DNA of 52,123 nucleotides from Enterobacter soli ATCC BAA-2102 (GCF_001654845.1 NZ_LXES01000028.1:1-52123), one strand, 5' to 3'; positions 24,772-35,020 are shown, counted from the stretch's first letter. The notes: generated by a model from the letters alone, not told the origin. Translations and numbers: made by a program.

Positions 24772-25734
24772 ATGGCAATTTCATCGCGTATTACTTTACT
24801 CGGCGCACTGGCGCTGTGGGCATTTCAGGCGCAGGCGGTGGATGTCACCGTCGCGTATCAAACCTCTGCGGAGCCGGCAAAAGTCGCGCAGGCAGATAAC
24901 ACCTTCGCCAAAGAGAGCGGTGCGAAAGTGGACTGGCGCAAATTCGACAGCGGGGCGGCCATCGTGCGTGCGCTGGCCTCTGGCGATGTGCAGATTGGTA
25001 ACCTCGGCTCAAGCCCGCTGGCGGTCGCGGCCAGCCAGCAGGTGCCGATTGAAGTCTTCCTGCTGGCGTCTCAGCTAGGCAACTCTGAAGCGCTGGTGGT
25101 GAAGAAAAACATTACTAAACCAGAAGATCTGATTGGCAAGCGCATTGCCGTGCCGTTTATTTCCACCACTCACTACAGTCTGCTCGCCGCCCTGAAACAC
25201 TGGGGGATTAAGCCGGGCCAGGTGCAAATCATTAACCTGCAACCTCCGGCAATTATTGCGGCCTGGCAGCGTGGCGATATTGACGGCGCATACGTCTGGG
25301 CACCCGCAGTGAACGAGCTGGAAAAAGAGGGCTCGGTGCTGACTGACTCTGAAAAAGTGGGGCAGTGGGGCGCACCGACACTCGATGTGTGGGTCGTGCG
25401 TAAAGATTTCGCGGAAAAACATCCTGATGTGGTGAAAGCCTTCGCGAAAAGCGCCATCGACGCGCAGCAGCCGTACATCAGCAACCCCGATGAGTGGCTC
25501 AAGCAGCCCGCTAACCTGGAAAAACTTTCGCGTCTGAGCGGCGTACCAGAAGCCGACGTGCCGGGGCTGGTGAAAGGGAATACCTACCTCACGCCGGCGC
25601 AGCAGGTTCAGCAGCTGACGGGGCCGGTGAACAAAGCGATTGTGGATACCGCAACATTCCTCAAAGAGCAGGGCAAAGTGCCTGCGGTCGCGGCGGATTA
25701 CAGCCAGTACGTGACCGACCGATTCGTGAAATAA
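24772..25734 (+). CDS. tauA: Taurine ABC transporter, periplasmic binding protein
   Basis: A 320-residue precursor with a 22-residue signal peptide ending FQAQA and a mature start [15 protein letters not shown]. It has the SsuA/TauA-type two-lobed fold, with [33 protein letters not shown] in the ligand-binding lobe. It captures taurine in the periplasm for TauBC. The ATG has AGGGGAG upstream. It is the first gene of tauABCD, an operon induced in sulfate starvation through Cbl and CysB. The 137-bp upstream gap is the expected site for both, though I cannot delimit one. Confidence 0.95.
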   Translation: MAISSRITLLGALALWAFQAQAVDVTVAYQTSAEPAKVAQADNTFAKESGAKVDWRKFDSGAAIVRALASGDVQIGNLGSSPLAVAASQQVPIEVFLLASQLGNSEALVVKKNITKPEDLIGKRIAVPFISTTHYSLLAALKHWGIKPGQVQIINLQPPAIIAAWQRGDIDGAYVWAPAVNELEKEGSVLTDSEKVGQWGAPTLDVWVVRKDFAEKHPDVVKAFAKSAIDAQQPYISNPDEWLKQPANLEKLSRLSGVPEADVPGLVKGNTYLTPAQQVQQLTGPVNKAIVDTATFLKEQGKVPAVAADYSQYVTDRFVK

Positions 25735-25744
25735 GGAGTCAGTC

Positions 25745-26512
25745 ATGCTGAATATTACAAACCTGCACGCCAGCTATGGCGGAAAACCGGCCCTGGAAGA
25801 TATCAACCTGACGCTGGACAGCGGTGAGCTGCTGGTGGTGCTGGGGCCATCCGGCTGCGGTAAAACCACGCTGCTGAACCTGATTGCCGGATTTGTCCCT
25901 TATCAGCATGGCGCTATTCAACTGGAAGGAAAACGGGTGGATGGCCCCGGCGCTGAGCGCGGCGTGGTCTTTCAGAATGAAGGGCTTCTGCCGTGGCGTA
26001 ATGTGCAGGAAAACGTCGCATTTGGCCTGCAACTGGCGGGCGTCGGGCGCGAACAGCGGCTGGATGTCGCACGGCAGATGCTGAAAAAAGTGGGGCTGGA
26101 AGGGGCGGAAAAACGCTTTATCTGGCAGCTTTCGGGCGGCCAGCGTCAGCGGGTCGGGATTGCCCGGGCGCTGGCGGCCAATCCGCAGCTGTTATTGCTG
26201 GATGAGCCGTTTGGCGCGCTGGATGCCTTTACCCGCGAGCAGATGCAAACCCTACTGCTGCGCCTGTGGCATGAAACCGGTAAGCAGGTGCTGCTTATCA
26301 CCCATGACATAGAAGAAGCGGTGTTTATGGCGACCGAACTGGTGCTGTTATCGCCAGGGCCGGGGCGCGTACTGGAGCGCCTGCCGCTCGATTTCGCCCG
26401 TCGTTATGTGGCGGGGGAACCGGTGCGCAGCATTAAATCCGACCCGCTGTTTATCGAACAACGTGAATATGTGCTGAGCCGCGTATTTGAACAACGGGAG
26501 GCGTTCTCATGA
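25745..26512 (+). CDS. tauB: Taurine ABC transporter ATPase
   Basis: A 255-residue cytoplasmic ATPase. Walker A is GPSGCGKTT at 34-42, the Q-loop is [10 protein letters not shown], the signature is [10 protein letters not shown], Walker B with D-loop is [12 protein letters not shown], and the H-loop is [10 protein letters not shown]. It energises taurine import with the TauC dimer. It starts 10 nt after tauA behind a GGAG-like site and overlaps tauC by 4 nt. Confidence 0.95.
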   Translation: MLNITNLHASYGGKPALEDINLTLDSGELLVVLGPSGCGKTTLLNLIAGFVPYQHGAIQLEGKRVDGPGAERGVVFQNEGLLPWRNVQENVAFGLQLAGVGREQRLDVARQMLKKVGLEGAEKRFIWQLSGGQRQRVGIARALAANPQLLLLDEPFGALDAFTREQMQTLLLRLWHETGKQVLLITHDIEEAVFMATELVLLSPGPGRVLERLPLDFARRYVAGEPVRSIKSDPLFIEQREYVLSRVFEQREAFS

Positions 26513-27336
26513 GCATTGTCTTCAGTGAAAAAACACGTCGTCCTCGCATGAGTCTACGCTGGCCGTTCTCGCGTCAGGTAACGCTCAGCGTCAGTACGCT
26601 GCTGGTGTTACTGGCGGTGTGGTGGGCGGTAGCTGCCCAGCAGTGGATTAGTCCGCTGTTCCTGCCGCCGCCGGGACAAGTTCTGGCAAAACTTATCACC
26701 ATTGCCGGGCCGCAGGGGTTTATGGATGCCACGCTGTGGCAGCATCTGGCAGCGAGCCTGGCCCGTATTCTGGTGGCGCTGCTGGCGGCGGTGATTATCG
26801 GGATCCCGGTGGGGATAGCGATGGGGCTGAGCCCCACGGTTCGCGGCATTCTCGACCCGTTGATTGAGCTTTATCGTCCGGTGCCGCCGCTGGCATATCT
26901 GCCGCTGATGGTTATCTGGTTTGGTATTGGCGAAACCTCCAAGATCTTGCTGATTTATCTGGCGATTTTCGCGCCTGTGGCGATGTCCGCGCTGGCGGGG
27001 GTAAAGAGTGCCCAGCAGGTGCGCATCCGCGCCGCACAGTCTCTTGGCGCCAGCCGTACGCAGGTGCTGTTGTTTGTCATTTTACCCGGTGCACTGCCGG
27101 AGATTTTAACCGGGCTGCGGATCGGGCTTGGGGTGGGCTGGTCAACGCTGGTGGCGGCGGAGCTGATTGCCGCAACCCGTGGTCTGGGATTTATGGTGCA
27201 GTCGGCAGGCGAGTTCCTGGCGACTGACGTGGTGCTGGCAGGGATTGCGGTGATCGCCGTAATTGCTTTTGGATTAGAACTGGGGCTGCGTGCGCTACAG
27301 CGCCGCCTGACACCCTGGCATGGAGAAATACAATGA
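26509..27336 (+). CDS. tauC: Taurine ABC transporter permease
   Basis: A 275-residue inner-membrane protein with about six helices. The EAA loop that contacts TauB is visible as [20 protein letters not shown] followed by [14 protein letters not shown]. It forms the taurine channel. Its ATG overlaps the end of tauB and its TGA overlaps the start of tauD (ATGA), so the operon is tightly coupled. Confidence 0.95.
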   Translation: MSIVFSEKTRRPRMSLRWPFSRQVTLSVSTLLVLLAVWWAVAAQQWISPLFLPPPGQVLAKLITIAGPQGFMDATLWQHLAASLARILVALLAAVIIGIPVGIAMGLSPTVRGILDPLIELYRPVPPLAYLPLMVIWFGIGETSKILLIYLAIFAPVAMSALAGVKSAQQVRIRAAQSLGASRTQVLLFVILPGALPEILTGLRIGLGVGWSTLVAAELIAATRGLGFMVQSAGEFLATDVVLAGIAVIAVIAFGLELGLRALQRRLTPWHGEIQ

Positions 27337-28184
27337 GTGAACGTCTGACCATTACCCCGCTTGGGCCGTACATTGGCGCGCAGGTGTCGGGTCTGGATGT
27401 GACCCGTCCGCTGAGCGATAACCAGTTTGAGCAGCTCTACCACGCGGTGCTGCGTCATCAGGTGGTATTCCTGCGCGAGCAGGCGATCACGCCGCACCAG
27501 CAGCGTGCGCTGGCACTGCGTTTCGGCGATCTGCATATTCATCCTGTTTATCCTCACGCCGAAGGTGTGGAGGAAATTATTGTTCTGGATACCCACAACG
27601 ATAACCCACCGGATAATGACAACTGGCATACGGATGTGACCTTTATTGAAACCCCGCCAGCAGGGGCGATCCTGGCGGCGAAGCTTTTGCCGGAGACGGG
27701 TGGCGATACGCTTTGGACAAGCGGAATAGCGGCGTTTGAGGCGCTGTCTGCACCGTTCCGGACGCTGCTGAGCGGGCTGCGGGCAGAGCATGACTTTAAG
27801 AAATCGTTCCAGGAGTACAAATACCGTAAAAGCGAAGAGGAGCATCAGCGCTGGCTGGAGGCTGTCGCAAAGCATCCGCCGCTGCTGCATCCGGTGGTGC
27901 GCACGCATCCGGTGACGGGCAAACAGGCGTTGTTCGTGAATGAAGGCTTTACCACGCGGATTGTGGATGTGTCAGAGAAAGAGAGCGAAGCGTTGTTAGG
28001 TTTCCTGTTCGCCCATATCACCAAACCGGAGTTCCAGGTGCGCTGGCGCTGGCAGGAGAATGACCTCGCCATCTGGGATAATCGCGTCACACAGCATTAC
28101 GCCAATGCGGATTACCTGCCGCAGCGGCGGATCATGCAGCGTGCGACAATTTTGGGAGATAAGCCGTTTTATCGTGCGGTTTGA
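27333..28184 (+). CDS. tauD: Taurine dioxygenase (2-oxoglutarate and Fe(II) dependent)
   Basis: A 283-residue enzyme. The iron-binding triad is His99, Asp101 (NWHTDVTF) and His255 (TQHYANADY), and Arg270 binds 2-oxoglutarate. The numbering matches E. coli TauD exactly. It oxidises taurine to release sulfite and aminoacetaldehyde, supplying sulfur to cysteine synthesis. It is the last gene of the tau operon, followed directly by two palindromic intergenic repeats. Confidence 0.96.
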   Translation: MSERLTITPLGPYIGAQVSGLDVTRPLSDNQFEQLYHAVLRHQVVFLREQAITPHQQRALALRFGDLHIHPVYPHAEGVEEIIVLDTHNDNPPDNDNWHTDVTFIETPPAGAILAAKLLPETGGDTLWTSGIAAFEALSAPFRTLLSGLRAEHDFKKSFQEYKYRKSEEEHQRWLEAVAKHPPLLHPVVRTHPVTGKQALFVNEGFTTRIVDVSEKESEALLGFLFAHITKPEFQVRWRWQENDLAIWDNRVTQHYANADYLPQRRIMQRATILGDKPFYRAV

Positions 28185-28185
28185 G

Positions 28186-28222
28186 CCCCTCACCCTAACC
28201 CTCTCCCCAAAGGGGCGAGGGG
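28186..28222. repeat. Palindromic CCCTCTCC intergenic repeat, copy 1
   Basis: The core is CCCTCTCCCCAAAGGGGCGA, flanked by CACCCTAA-type arms, beginning 2 nt after the tauD stop. It shares its core and flanks with the copies at 28241-28277 and 49956-49992. It can form a hairpin and may help end tau transcription. Confidence 0.7.
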
Positions 28223-28240
28223 ACTGACCGGTGCGTTTTT

Positions 28241-28277
28241 CACCCTCTCCCTTTCAGGGAGAGGGCAGGGGGGAGGG
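28241..28277. repeat. Palindromic CCCTCTCC intergenic repeat, copy 2 (overlaps coding)
   Basis: CCCTCTCCCTTTCAGGGAGAGGG is the hairpin core, with a perfect stem of CCCTCTCCCT-type arms. The acyltransferase gene on the minus strand ends inside it: its TGA stop occupies 28254-28256, in the loop. Confidence 0.7.
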
Positions 28278-29978
28278 TATTAAATGCGCCTCAATATACC
28301 GCTGATAGCGATTTGCTTTGAGATACGTTAAGTCCACCAGCACCAGTCCGTCGATGCAGTTGTTGAATGCCGGATCGCTGCCAAAATCGATAAACTGCAC
28401 CCCGCCTGGCTCGCACAGCTCAGAGTACTGTTTGTAGAGTGGCGGAATACCGCAACCCAGATTTCCGAGCAGGGATTTCAGCTTCGTCAGGTCATCCACG
28501 TAATCGACCCCACCAAACTGGGCCAGCACGTCCGGCAGTGATGCCGGATAAGGCTGACGCGAAGCAGCTAGCGGATGGCTTGCCGGGAACCACAGGCGGT
28601 AAAACGCCACCAGCAGATCCCGCGCCGCAGGCGGTAAGCCGCCGGAAATGGAAACCGGGCCAAACAGATAGCGATAGTGCGGATAACGCGCCAGATAGGC
28701 ACCAATCCCTGACCACAGATAATCCAGCCCACGGCGTCCCCAGTAGCGCGGCTGAATAAAGCTGCGTCCCAGTTCGATACCGTGCTCCAGCACATCCTGC
28801 ATTTTGTCGTCGTAGTGGAACAGGCTATAGCTGTACAGCCCATCCACGCCGCGCCTGTCGACCTGCATTGCCGTTGGCATAAAGCGATATGCGCCGACAA
28901 TTTCCAGATCCTCGTCATCCCACAGGATCAGGTGCAAGTAATCGTCGTCGTAGCTGTCGGTGTCACGGCGTTTGCCGCTACCTTCCCCCACGGCACGAAA
29001 CGCAATTTCGCGAAGACGCCCCAGCTCACGCAGAAGCGGGGCATCTTCCTGCGCGTTGCGCTGCCACAGATAGATCGTTTTACCGTCGCTGGTTTTTCCC
29101 AGACACTCGGCCTGCGCCAGCTCGCGTTTCAGCGTGGCCCGGTCTTCCGGGCGCGCAATGGCGCACTGGGTTTTGAATACGCCAGGCAGTCCCTTGCCAA
29201 GACGCATCACGTGCTGACGGCACTGCTCGGCCATCTCACGTGGTGAAAGCGTGGTGCTAAACCAGTTATCCCATCCAATCTGCTGGCCAATTTTAATCGG
29301 CAGCTGGCTGTGGCGGCGCCGGAACATCTGCTGCATTAACAGCAGCATGGAGAGTGTCGGCGATACCAGCGTGCTGGCATAAAATAGCAGGCTGTTGTGC
29401 GCCTGAATATGTACCGGCAACAGCGGCGCGCGCAGTTTGCTGGCCAGCTTGATAAAGCCAGAGTGCCATTTTTTATCGCGGATACCTTTGCGCGTCGGGC
29501 GCGAGACTTCTCCCGCCGGGAAGAAAATCAGCACCCCGGCGTTTTGCAGATGTTGTTCCATCTGCAACAGCGATGTTTTCGCCGTCTTGCCACCCATGTT
29601 GTCCACCGGAATAAACAGCGAGCTGAGCGGCTCCAGGTGAGTCAACATCCGGTTGGTTACCACTTTCACATCGCGGCGTACGCGCGAAACGGCATACATT
29701 AGCGCCAGCCCGTCAAGGGTGCCGGTAGGGTGGTTAGCGATAATGACCAGTGGGCCATGTTCGGGGATTTGTTCGAGATCGCGGGCGGAAACGGTGCAGA
29801 GAATGTCGAGATGCTCCAGGACTTGCTCCACCATATCCAGCCCTTTCAGGTGGCGGTGGCTTGCTGCAAACTGCTGGAATTCTTCTTCGTAGAACAGTCT
29901 TTTTAACAGACTTTTTTGCCAGGGTGCGGGCCTCGCCTGAGGCCAAAGGTCATCGAGAACGCTGTCGAGACTAAACAT
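28254..29978 (-). CDS. Two-domain acyltransferase, probable bifunctional ornithine-lipid synthase (OlsF-like)
   Basis: A 574-residue protein. The N-terminal half (about 50-270) is a PlsC-type acyltransferase with NHPTGTLDGLAL as the His/Asp motif and FFPAGEVSR as the acyl-acceptor block. The C-terminal half (about 320-550) is a GNAT-like N-acyltransferase of the OlsB/hemolysin type, with REIAFR and WGRRGLDYLW. This order and length match OlsF, described in Serratia, where the C-terminal domain N-acylates ornithine and the N-terminal domain adds the second acyl chain. Activity here is inferred. The last residues (IPSPLPSP) come from an intergenic repeat. It lies between tauD and hemB, which are adjacent in E. 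coli K-12. Confidence 0.75.
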   Translation of the reverse strand: MFSLDSVLDDLWPQARPAPWQKSLLKRLFYEEEFQQFAASHRHLKGLDMVEQVLEHLDILCTVSARDLEQIPEHGPLVIIANHPTGTLDGLALMYAVSRVRRDVKVVTNRMLTHLEPLSSLFIPVDNMGGKTAKTSLLQMEQHLQNAGVLIFFPAGEVSRPTRKGIRDKKWHSGFIKLASKLRAPLLPVHIQAHNSLLFYASTLVSPTLSMLLLMQQMFRRRHSQLPIKIGQQIGWDNWFSTTLSPREMAEQCRQHVMRLGKGLPGVFKTQCAIARPEDRATLKRELAQAECLGKTSDGKTIYLWQRNAQEDAPLLRELGRLREIAFRAVGEGSGKRRDTDSYDDDYLHLILWDDEDLEIVGAYRFMPTAMQVDRRGVDGLYSYSLFHYDDKMQDVLEHGIELGRSFIQPRYWGRRGLDYLWSGIGAYLARYPHYRYLFGPVSISGGLPPAARDLLVAFYRLWFPASHPLAASRQPYPASLPDVLAQFGGVDYVDDLTKLKSLLGNLGCGIPPLYKQYSELCEPGGVQFIDFGSDPAFNNCIDGLVLVDLTYLKANRYQRYIEAHLIPSPLPSP

Positions 29979-30063
29979 GGTAACTCCTCCTGCCGTCTTG
30001 CCCAGACAGTAGAAGGGGGAGATGTCGTTTGTATTGCAGTTTGGTGAAGTTATTGCACCAGAC

Positions 30064-30087
30064 GCCTCTCTCCCGGGGGAGAGAGGC
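30064..30087 (-). terminator. Hairpin downstream of hemB
   Basis: GCCTCTCTCCC pairs perfectly with GGGAGAGAGGC. It sits 9 nt beyond the hemB stop on the minus strand. No T-run follows, so it may be another form of the CTCTCCC palindromic repeat rather than a strict terminator. Confidence 0.5.
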
Positions 30088-30095
30088 TATGCGGA

Positions 30096-31070
30096 TTAAC
30101 GCAGAATTTTCTTCTCGGCCAGATCCAGCGCGAAATAGCTGAAGATCAGATCCGCGCCCGCGCGTTTGATCGCACCCAGGCTTTCGAGGATCACTTTCTC
30201 TTCATCAATCGCACCCGCCTGCGCGGCGAATTTGATCATCGCGTACTCACCGCTCACCTGGTAGGCACCCAGCGGCAATTCGGTACGTTCACGGATGTCG
30301 CGCAGGATATCCAGATACGCACCAGCCGGTTTCACCATCAGGCAATCTGCGCCCTGGGCTTCATCGAGCAGAGATTCGCGGATCGCTTCGCGGCGGTTCA
30401 GCGGGTTCATCTGGTAGGTTTTACGATCGCCTTTCAACGCTGTGCCAGCGGCTTCACGGAACGGGCCGTAGAAAGAGGACGCGAATTTAGTGGAGTAGGA
30501 CATGATAGCCGTATCGGTGAAACCGGCGGCATCCAGCGCCTGACGGATAGCCTGGACCTGGCCATCCATCGCCGCAGAAGGGGCGATGAAATCAGCACCG
30601 GCAGCAGCGGCAACCACGGCCTGTTTGCCCAGGTTCAGCAGGGTGGCGTCGTTATCCACACCGTGATCGCACAGTACACCGCAATGGCCGTGGGAGGTGT
30701 ATTCACAGAAACAGGTGTCGGACATGACGATCATTTCCGGCACGGTCTCTTTGCAGATGCGCGACATGCGCGCGACCAGGCCGTCTTCTTTCCACGCATC
30801 GCTGCCGGTGGCATCGGTATGGTGGGAAATGCCGAAGGTCATGACCGAGCGGATACCGGCATTCGCAATGCGTTCGATCTCGCGTGCCAGATGCTTTTCA
30901 GGGATGCGCATGACGCCCGGCATAGCATCGATGGCTTTGTAATCATCGATCTCTTCTTCAACAAAAATCGGCAACACCAGATCGTTTAAGGTCAGTGTTG
31001 TCTCTTCAAACATAGCGCGCAGTGCCGGTGACTTGCGCAGGCGACGGGGACGAGCAATTAAATCGGTCAT
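30096..31070 (-). CDS. hemB: Porphobilinogen synthase (5-aminolevulinate dehydratase)
   Basis: A 324-residue cytoplasmic enzyme that joins two 5-aminolevulinates into porphobilinogen in heme synthesis. The zinc site [14 protein letters not shown] is intact, as are the Schiff-base lysine regions [11 protein letters not shown] and [11 protein letters not shown]. The sequence is nearly the same as E. coli HemB. The start at 31070 ([10 protein letters not shown]) matches the E. coli start; an in-frame ATG eight codons earlier is disregarded. Confidence 0.97.
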   Translation of the reverse strand: MTDLIARPRRLRKSPALRAMFEETTLTLNDLVLPIFVEEEIDDYKAIDAMPGVMRIPEKHLAREIERIANAGIRSVMTFGISHHTDATGSDAWKEDGLVARMSRICKETVPEMIVMSDTCFCEYTSHGHCGVLCDHGVDNDATLLNLGKQAVVAAAAGADFIAPSAAMDGQVQAIRQALDAAGFTDTAIMSYSTKFASSFYGPFREAAGTALKGDRKTYQMNPLNRREAIRESLLDEAQGADCLMVKPAGAYLDILRDIRERTELPLGAYQVSGEYAMIKFAAQAGAIDEEKVILESLGAIKRAGADLIFSYFALDLAEKKILR

Positions 31071-31519
31071 GATATGCCTGACGTTGAGGAACAATGGGGC
31101 ACAGTGTACCTGAAAGCAGGGTTAGGTGTTTTACTAAAGTGGGCATTTTGATTAAACCAAAGCGGCATGCGTCAGTTAGCTGTGGAGTAATATATACTGT
31201 TCACGGGTCTAAGAAGACGCGCGTTTGAATTATTGGCTTTTTTTCTGCATTGCTTTGGATATATAAATAACAGCAATCTATTTATCATAATTATATTGTT
31301 GTCGCCTGCGTGATATTATTTTAAGTTAATGTTATTTATAATATTAATTATTGATTCCCTTTTTATTCTGTCTAGCTCTGGCTGTTTGTCTGGATACGGA
31401 CTTAATTGAATCATTCATTGAACCTTTTCTAAATGGAGCTGCATAATTCTCTGCGCAATTAATATTGCCAAATGATTTGATGGACAAACTTGCTTACGTC
31501 CCTGAGGAGGGATGACCCA
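31071..31519. promoter_or_regulatory. 449-bp AT-rich divergent region hemB / yaiT
   Basis: No gene is seen. The stretch is markedly AT-rich, especially about 31250-31370. It must carry the hemB promoter (leftward) and the autotransporter promoter (rightward). The AT richness would suit H-NS silencing of the autotransporter; this is inference. Confidence 0.4.
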
Positions 31520-34294
31520 ATGCAAACATGGAAAAAGAAACTGGTTGTATCTCAACTTGCATTAGCCTGTACTCTGGCTATCGCTTCTCAGGCCAATGCG
31601 AAGGATATTTCCGGCACGACATATAATACTTTTGGATATGATAATACAGCGTCTGCTCCCTGGTATTATGGATATGCAGACTGGGATTATACAGATGCGA
31701 CCCACGATGGTGATATTTATCCGGTGATTAACAAATCAACGGTAAATGGTGTTATTTCAACCTACTATCTGGATGACGGTGTCAATGGCCGGGCGAATGC
31801 TCTGAGCATTTCGAACAGCACTATCAATGGCATGATCACCTCTGAATGTATGACCACGACCTGTTCCGAGGGCGTGGATACGGATGGTACGACTCATGCC
31901 CAGTATGACCGTTTTAGTCTTACCGTCGATAACACCACCATCAACGACACCTACGAGCATTACGCGTACGACGTTGTGAATGGCGAGACCTCTGAGACCC
32001 ATTATCTGGATACCTACGGCCTGGGTAATGCGATTACGCTGGACGTGGAGTCTGATATTGTTATCCAGAATAACTCCCACGTGGCGGGTATTACGCTGAC
32101 TCAGGGTTATCAGGAGCTGGATAATACCCCATATGACGGCGTTGAAGGCGTTGCCAACAGTACCAACGTGTTCACGGATACGCTGGTTGTCAAAAATTCT
32201 GTACTGACCTCGGGTGCCTACAGCGACCTGGGTACTAGCGGTTTCTACGGTCAAACCGCGAAGCCGAGCGACTACGGTGAAACTAACGCCACCGCGGCGG
32301 ATGATGCAGCGCTGATCGTGGCTGCCAGCGCGTCTGATAACGCGATGCAGACGACCGCGACGTTTGATCACTCCACCGTGACCGGTGATATCCTTTTCTC
32401 CAGCACCTTCGATAACAATTTCTACGTGAATGGCGATCCGGCAACGGATACCACCGATGACGGCGTGTATAACCCAACCACCAACGGCTGGGACGATACC
32501 GATAAACTGGATGTCACCCTGACCAACGGCAGCAAATGGGTAGGTGCGGCGCAGTCCAGCGTTGAAGCCATCGGCACTGCGCAGATGTACGGTGAGGGCT
32601 ACAGCGATGTAGACTGGCGCACGCTCTCTCCTAACAGCATCTGGCCTGATTCCACCTACGACAGCAACGGGCACGTTGCAGGCGAAGAGGTTTATCAGAG
32701 CGGTCTGTTTAACGTGACGCTGGACAACGGCTCCGAGTGGGACACCCGCAAGCTCTCTAACATCGACACGCTGGCAGTGAACAACCAGTCGCAGGTGAAT
32801 GTTGAAAACTCAGGCCTGCTGGCAGATTCAATCACTCTGACCAATGCGTCATCGCTGAATATCGGAGACAGCGGTGGTGTTGCGACCGACAGCCTCTATC
32901 TGGACAGCGGTAGCCTTGCAACACTGACGGAAGAAACCGCCGGACTGTACGCTAATACTATTACCGTGAATAACGGTGCTGAGCTGGCGCTCGGGCTGGG
33001 CCAGGTTGACACCCACAACATGGTCCTGACTGACGGCGGTGTGCTGAATGTTGCCAGCCGCGACTACGTGCTGAACAGCGATCTGAACAACGCCCGCTAT
33101 ACCACCAACGATCGTCATGCGACGGGTTACGACTACGGTGTGGTTGCGCTTAATGCCGACGGTCACCTGGCCGTGAACGGTGAAGTTGCTGGCAACTACA
33201 AGGTACGTATTGATAACGCCACCGGCGCAGGTTCTGTTGCTGATTATAAAAACAACGAAATTATTCGCATCTATGACAATAACGTGGATACCAAAGCCTC
33301 CTTTACTGCGGCAAACAAAGCGGATTTAGGTGCGTATACCTATAAAGCGCTGCAACAAGGCGATACCGTCGTTCTGCATCAGCAGGAGCTGACCGACTAC
33401 GCGAATATGGCGCTGAGCATCCCTTCTGCAAATGCCAACATCTGGAATCTCCAGCAGGATACGCTGAGCACACGTATCACCAACAGCCGCCATGGTCTGA
33501 CGGATAACGGTGGTGCCTGGGTGAGCTTCTTCGGTGGAAATCTTGATGGTGACAACGGGATCATCAGCTACGACCAGGACGCCAGCGGCATTATGGTCGG
33601 TGTGGATACGCACATCGACGGCAATGATGCAAAATGGCTGATCGGTGGTGCTGCTGGCTTCGCAAAAGGCGATCTGAGCGATCGCAGCGGTCAGGTTGAT
33701 CAGGACAGCCAGACGGCAATGGTTTACTCCTCCGCGAAGTTTGCCAGCGATGTCTTTATTGATGCTTCCCTGAGCTACTCACGCTTCAATAACGATCTCT
33801 CCGCCACCATGAGCAACAGTCAGTATGTGGATGGTAACACCACCACTGATGCCTGGGGTTTTGGCATGAAACTGGGCTACGACTGGAAAGTTAACGAGTC
33901 TGGCTACGTGACGCCATATGCAGCGGTGTCCGGGCTGTTCCAGTCTGGCGACAACTACCAGCTGAGCAACGACATGAAGGTGGGCGATCAATCCTACGAC
34001 AGCCTGCGTTACGAAGTGGGTGTTGATACCGGTTATACCTTCAGCTACGGCTCCGATCAGGCGCTGACGCCTTACTTCAAACTGGCATACGTGTATGACG
34101 ACGCTGACAACAGCGCCGATGTGAACGGTGACAGTATTGATAACGGTGTGAAAGGCTCTGCGGTACGTGTAGGTCTGGGTACACAGTTCAGCTTCACTAA
34201 AAACTTCAGTGCTTATTCAGATGCAACCTATCTGGGCGGCGGCGACGTCGAGCAGAACTGGGGCGCCAATGTGGGCGTGAAGTACACCTGGTAA
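31520..34294 (+). CDS. yaiT: Autotransporter with pertactin-like passenger and beta-barrel (YaiT-like)
   Basis: A 924-residue precursor. The start at 31520 has GAGGAGGG upstream and gives the signal peptide MQTWKKKLVVSQLALACTLA ending SQANA. The passenger (about 30-600) is rich in Asn, Thr, Asp and Ser, with recurring NSTxNG, LDVESDIV and LTNASSLNIGDSG-like beta-helix rungs. The C-terminal autotransporter barrel (about 660-924) ends in the classic NVGVKYTW strand. One Cys pair (CMTTTC) is in the passenger. Position next to hemB and the N-terminus match E. coli YaiT, remembered as a pseudogene in K-12. Here the reading frame is intact. It is probably a surface adhesin or biofilm factor. Confidence 0.82.
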   Translation: MQTWKKKLVVSQLALACTLAIASQANAKDISGTTYNTFGYDNTASAPWYYGYADWDYTDATHDGDIYPVINKSTVNGVISTYYLDDGVNGRANALSISNSTINGMITSECMTTTCSEGVDTDGTTHAQYDRFSLTVDNTTINDTYEHYAYDVVNGETSETHYLDTYGLGNAITLDVESDIVIQNNSHVAGITLTQGYQELDNTPYDGVEGVANSTNVFTDTLVVKNSVLTSGAYSDLGTSGFYGQTAKPSDYGETNATAADDAALIVAASASDNAMQTTATFDHSTVTGDILFSSTFDNNFYVNGDPATDTTDDGVYNPTTNGWDDTDKLDVTLTNGSKWVGAAQSSVEAIGTAQMYGEGYSDVDWRTLSPNSIWPDSTYDSNGHVAGEEVYQSGLFNVTLDNGSEWDTRKLSNIDTLAVNNQSQVNVENSGLLADSITLTNASSLNIGDSGGVATDSLYLDSGSLATLTEETAGLYANTITVNNGAELALGLGQVDTHNMVLTDGGVLNVASRDYVLNSDLNNARYTTNDRHATGYDYGVVALNADGHLAVNGEVAGNYKVRIDNATGAGSVADYKNNEIIRIYDNNVDTKASFTAANKADLGAYTYKALQQGDTVVLHQQELTDYANMALSIPSANANIWNLQQDTLSTRITNSRHGLTDNGGAWVSFFGGNLDGDNGIISYDQDASGIMVGVDTHIDGNDAKWLIGGAAGFAKGDLSDRSGQVDQDSQTAMVYSSAKFASDVFIDASLSYSRFNNDLSATMSNSQYVDGNTTTDAWGFGMKLGYDWKVNESGYVTPYAAVSGLFQSGDNYQLSNDMKVGDQSYDSLRYEVGVDTGYTFSYGSDQALTPYFKLAYVYDDADNSADVNGDSIDNGVKGSAVRVGLGTQFSFTKNFSAYSDATYLGGGDVEQNWGANVGVKYTW

Positions 34295-34302
34295 TACGAT
34301 TT

Positions 34303-34331
34303 GTCCGGGGAGGTTCGCCTCCCCGGACTTT
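34303..34331 (+). terminator. Terminator after the autotransporter gene
   Basis: GTCCGGGGAGG pairs perfectly with CCTCCCCGGAC around the stable tetraloop TTCG, 8 nt after the stop. Only three T residues follow. Confidence 0.75.
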
Positions 34332-34388
34332 AAATAACAAAAATAACAGCGATAAAGCGCCATCAGGCAAGGACGACTTGAGGTTGGC

Positions 34389-35015
34389 ATGGACCATTAC
34401 GCAAAACCACTTCCCGAATTTACCCGGCTTGAAAAATGCCTGGCCCCTTACAGCACGCCTTTTCATCTTTCCGGGGAACAAACCCTCTTTGGTGACTGCT
34501 ACGACGATGACCACTACACCCTGTTTCTGCAAAGCGGCACGTTGACCATTAACCGCCAGCAGGACGATCTGCTGGTCGAGATTATTACCGCGCCGTTTAT
34601 CCTGGGCCTGAATGCCGGCATGGCAGGCTGTGGGTCGCAATATACGCTGATTGCACAAAGCCCGTGCTCTGGCTTCTATCTTCCGGCTGACGCCACCCGC
34701 AGCTATATTCAGCAAGCGCATCTGTGGCGTGATGCCTTCTGCTGGCTTTCGTGGGACCACAAAATGATGGAGTCCCGTGACGGGCAACTGGTGGGGAATA
34801 ACTCCTACAGCCAGATCCGCTCGACGCTGCTGGTCATGGCGGAGTGGGACGAAACGCTGCGCTCGCGGGTCGGCGTGATGAACTACATTCAGCGGCGCAC
34901 GCGCATCTCGCGTTCGGTCGTCGCGGAGGTACTGGCGGCGTTACGGCAGGGGAATTACATCAATATGAGCCGGGGCAAACTGGTCAGTATCAACCGTTTG
35001 CCCGCGGAATATTAG
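34389..35015 (+). CDS. iprA: CRP-like winged-helix regulator IprA (YaiV)
   Basis: A 208-residue protein. The N-terminal region resembles a cyclic-nucleotide-binding-type beta roll (about 25-115) without the phosphate-binding cassette of CRP. The C-terminal winged helix is at about 150-205 (YIQRRTRISRSVVAEVLAAL). Position and sequence fit YaiV/IprA, reported in Salmonella and E. coli to affect hydrogen peroxide resistance. A Cys in AGCGS and others could be redox-relevant, but that is speculation. It is convergent with ampH, with 5 nt between stops. Confidence 0.85.
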   Translation: MDHYAKPLPEFTRLEKCLAPYSTPFHLSGEQTLFGDCYDDDHYTLFLQSGTLTINRQQDDLLVEIITAPFILGLNAGMAGCGSQYTLIAQSPCSGFYLPADATRSYIQQAHLWRDAFCWLSWDHKMMESRDGQLVGNNSYSQIRSTLLVMAEWDETLRSRVGVMNYIQRRTRISRSVVAEVLAALRQGNYINMSRGKLVSINRLPAEY

Positions 35016-35020
35016 TCACT

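Noticed and set aside
26955..27908. Leftward open frame of 317 codons across tauC and tauD
   Set aside because: It is antisense to two certain genes, its composition is Arg/Gln/His-rich as expected from the complementary strand, and no domain is visible.
31757..32674. Leftward open frame of 305 codons opposite the autotransporter
   Set aside because: The repetitive passenger sequence keeps the opposite strand open; it has no recognisable domain or ribosome site.
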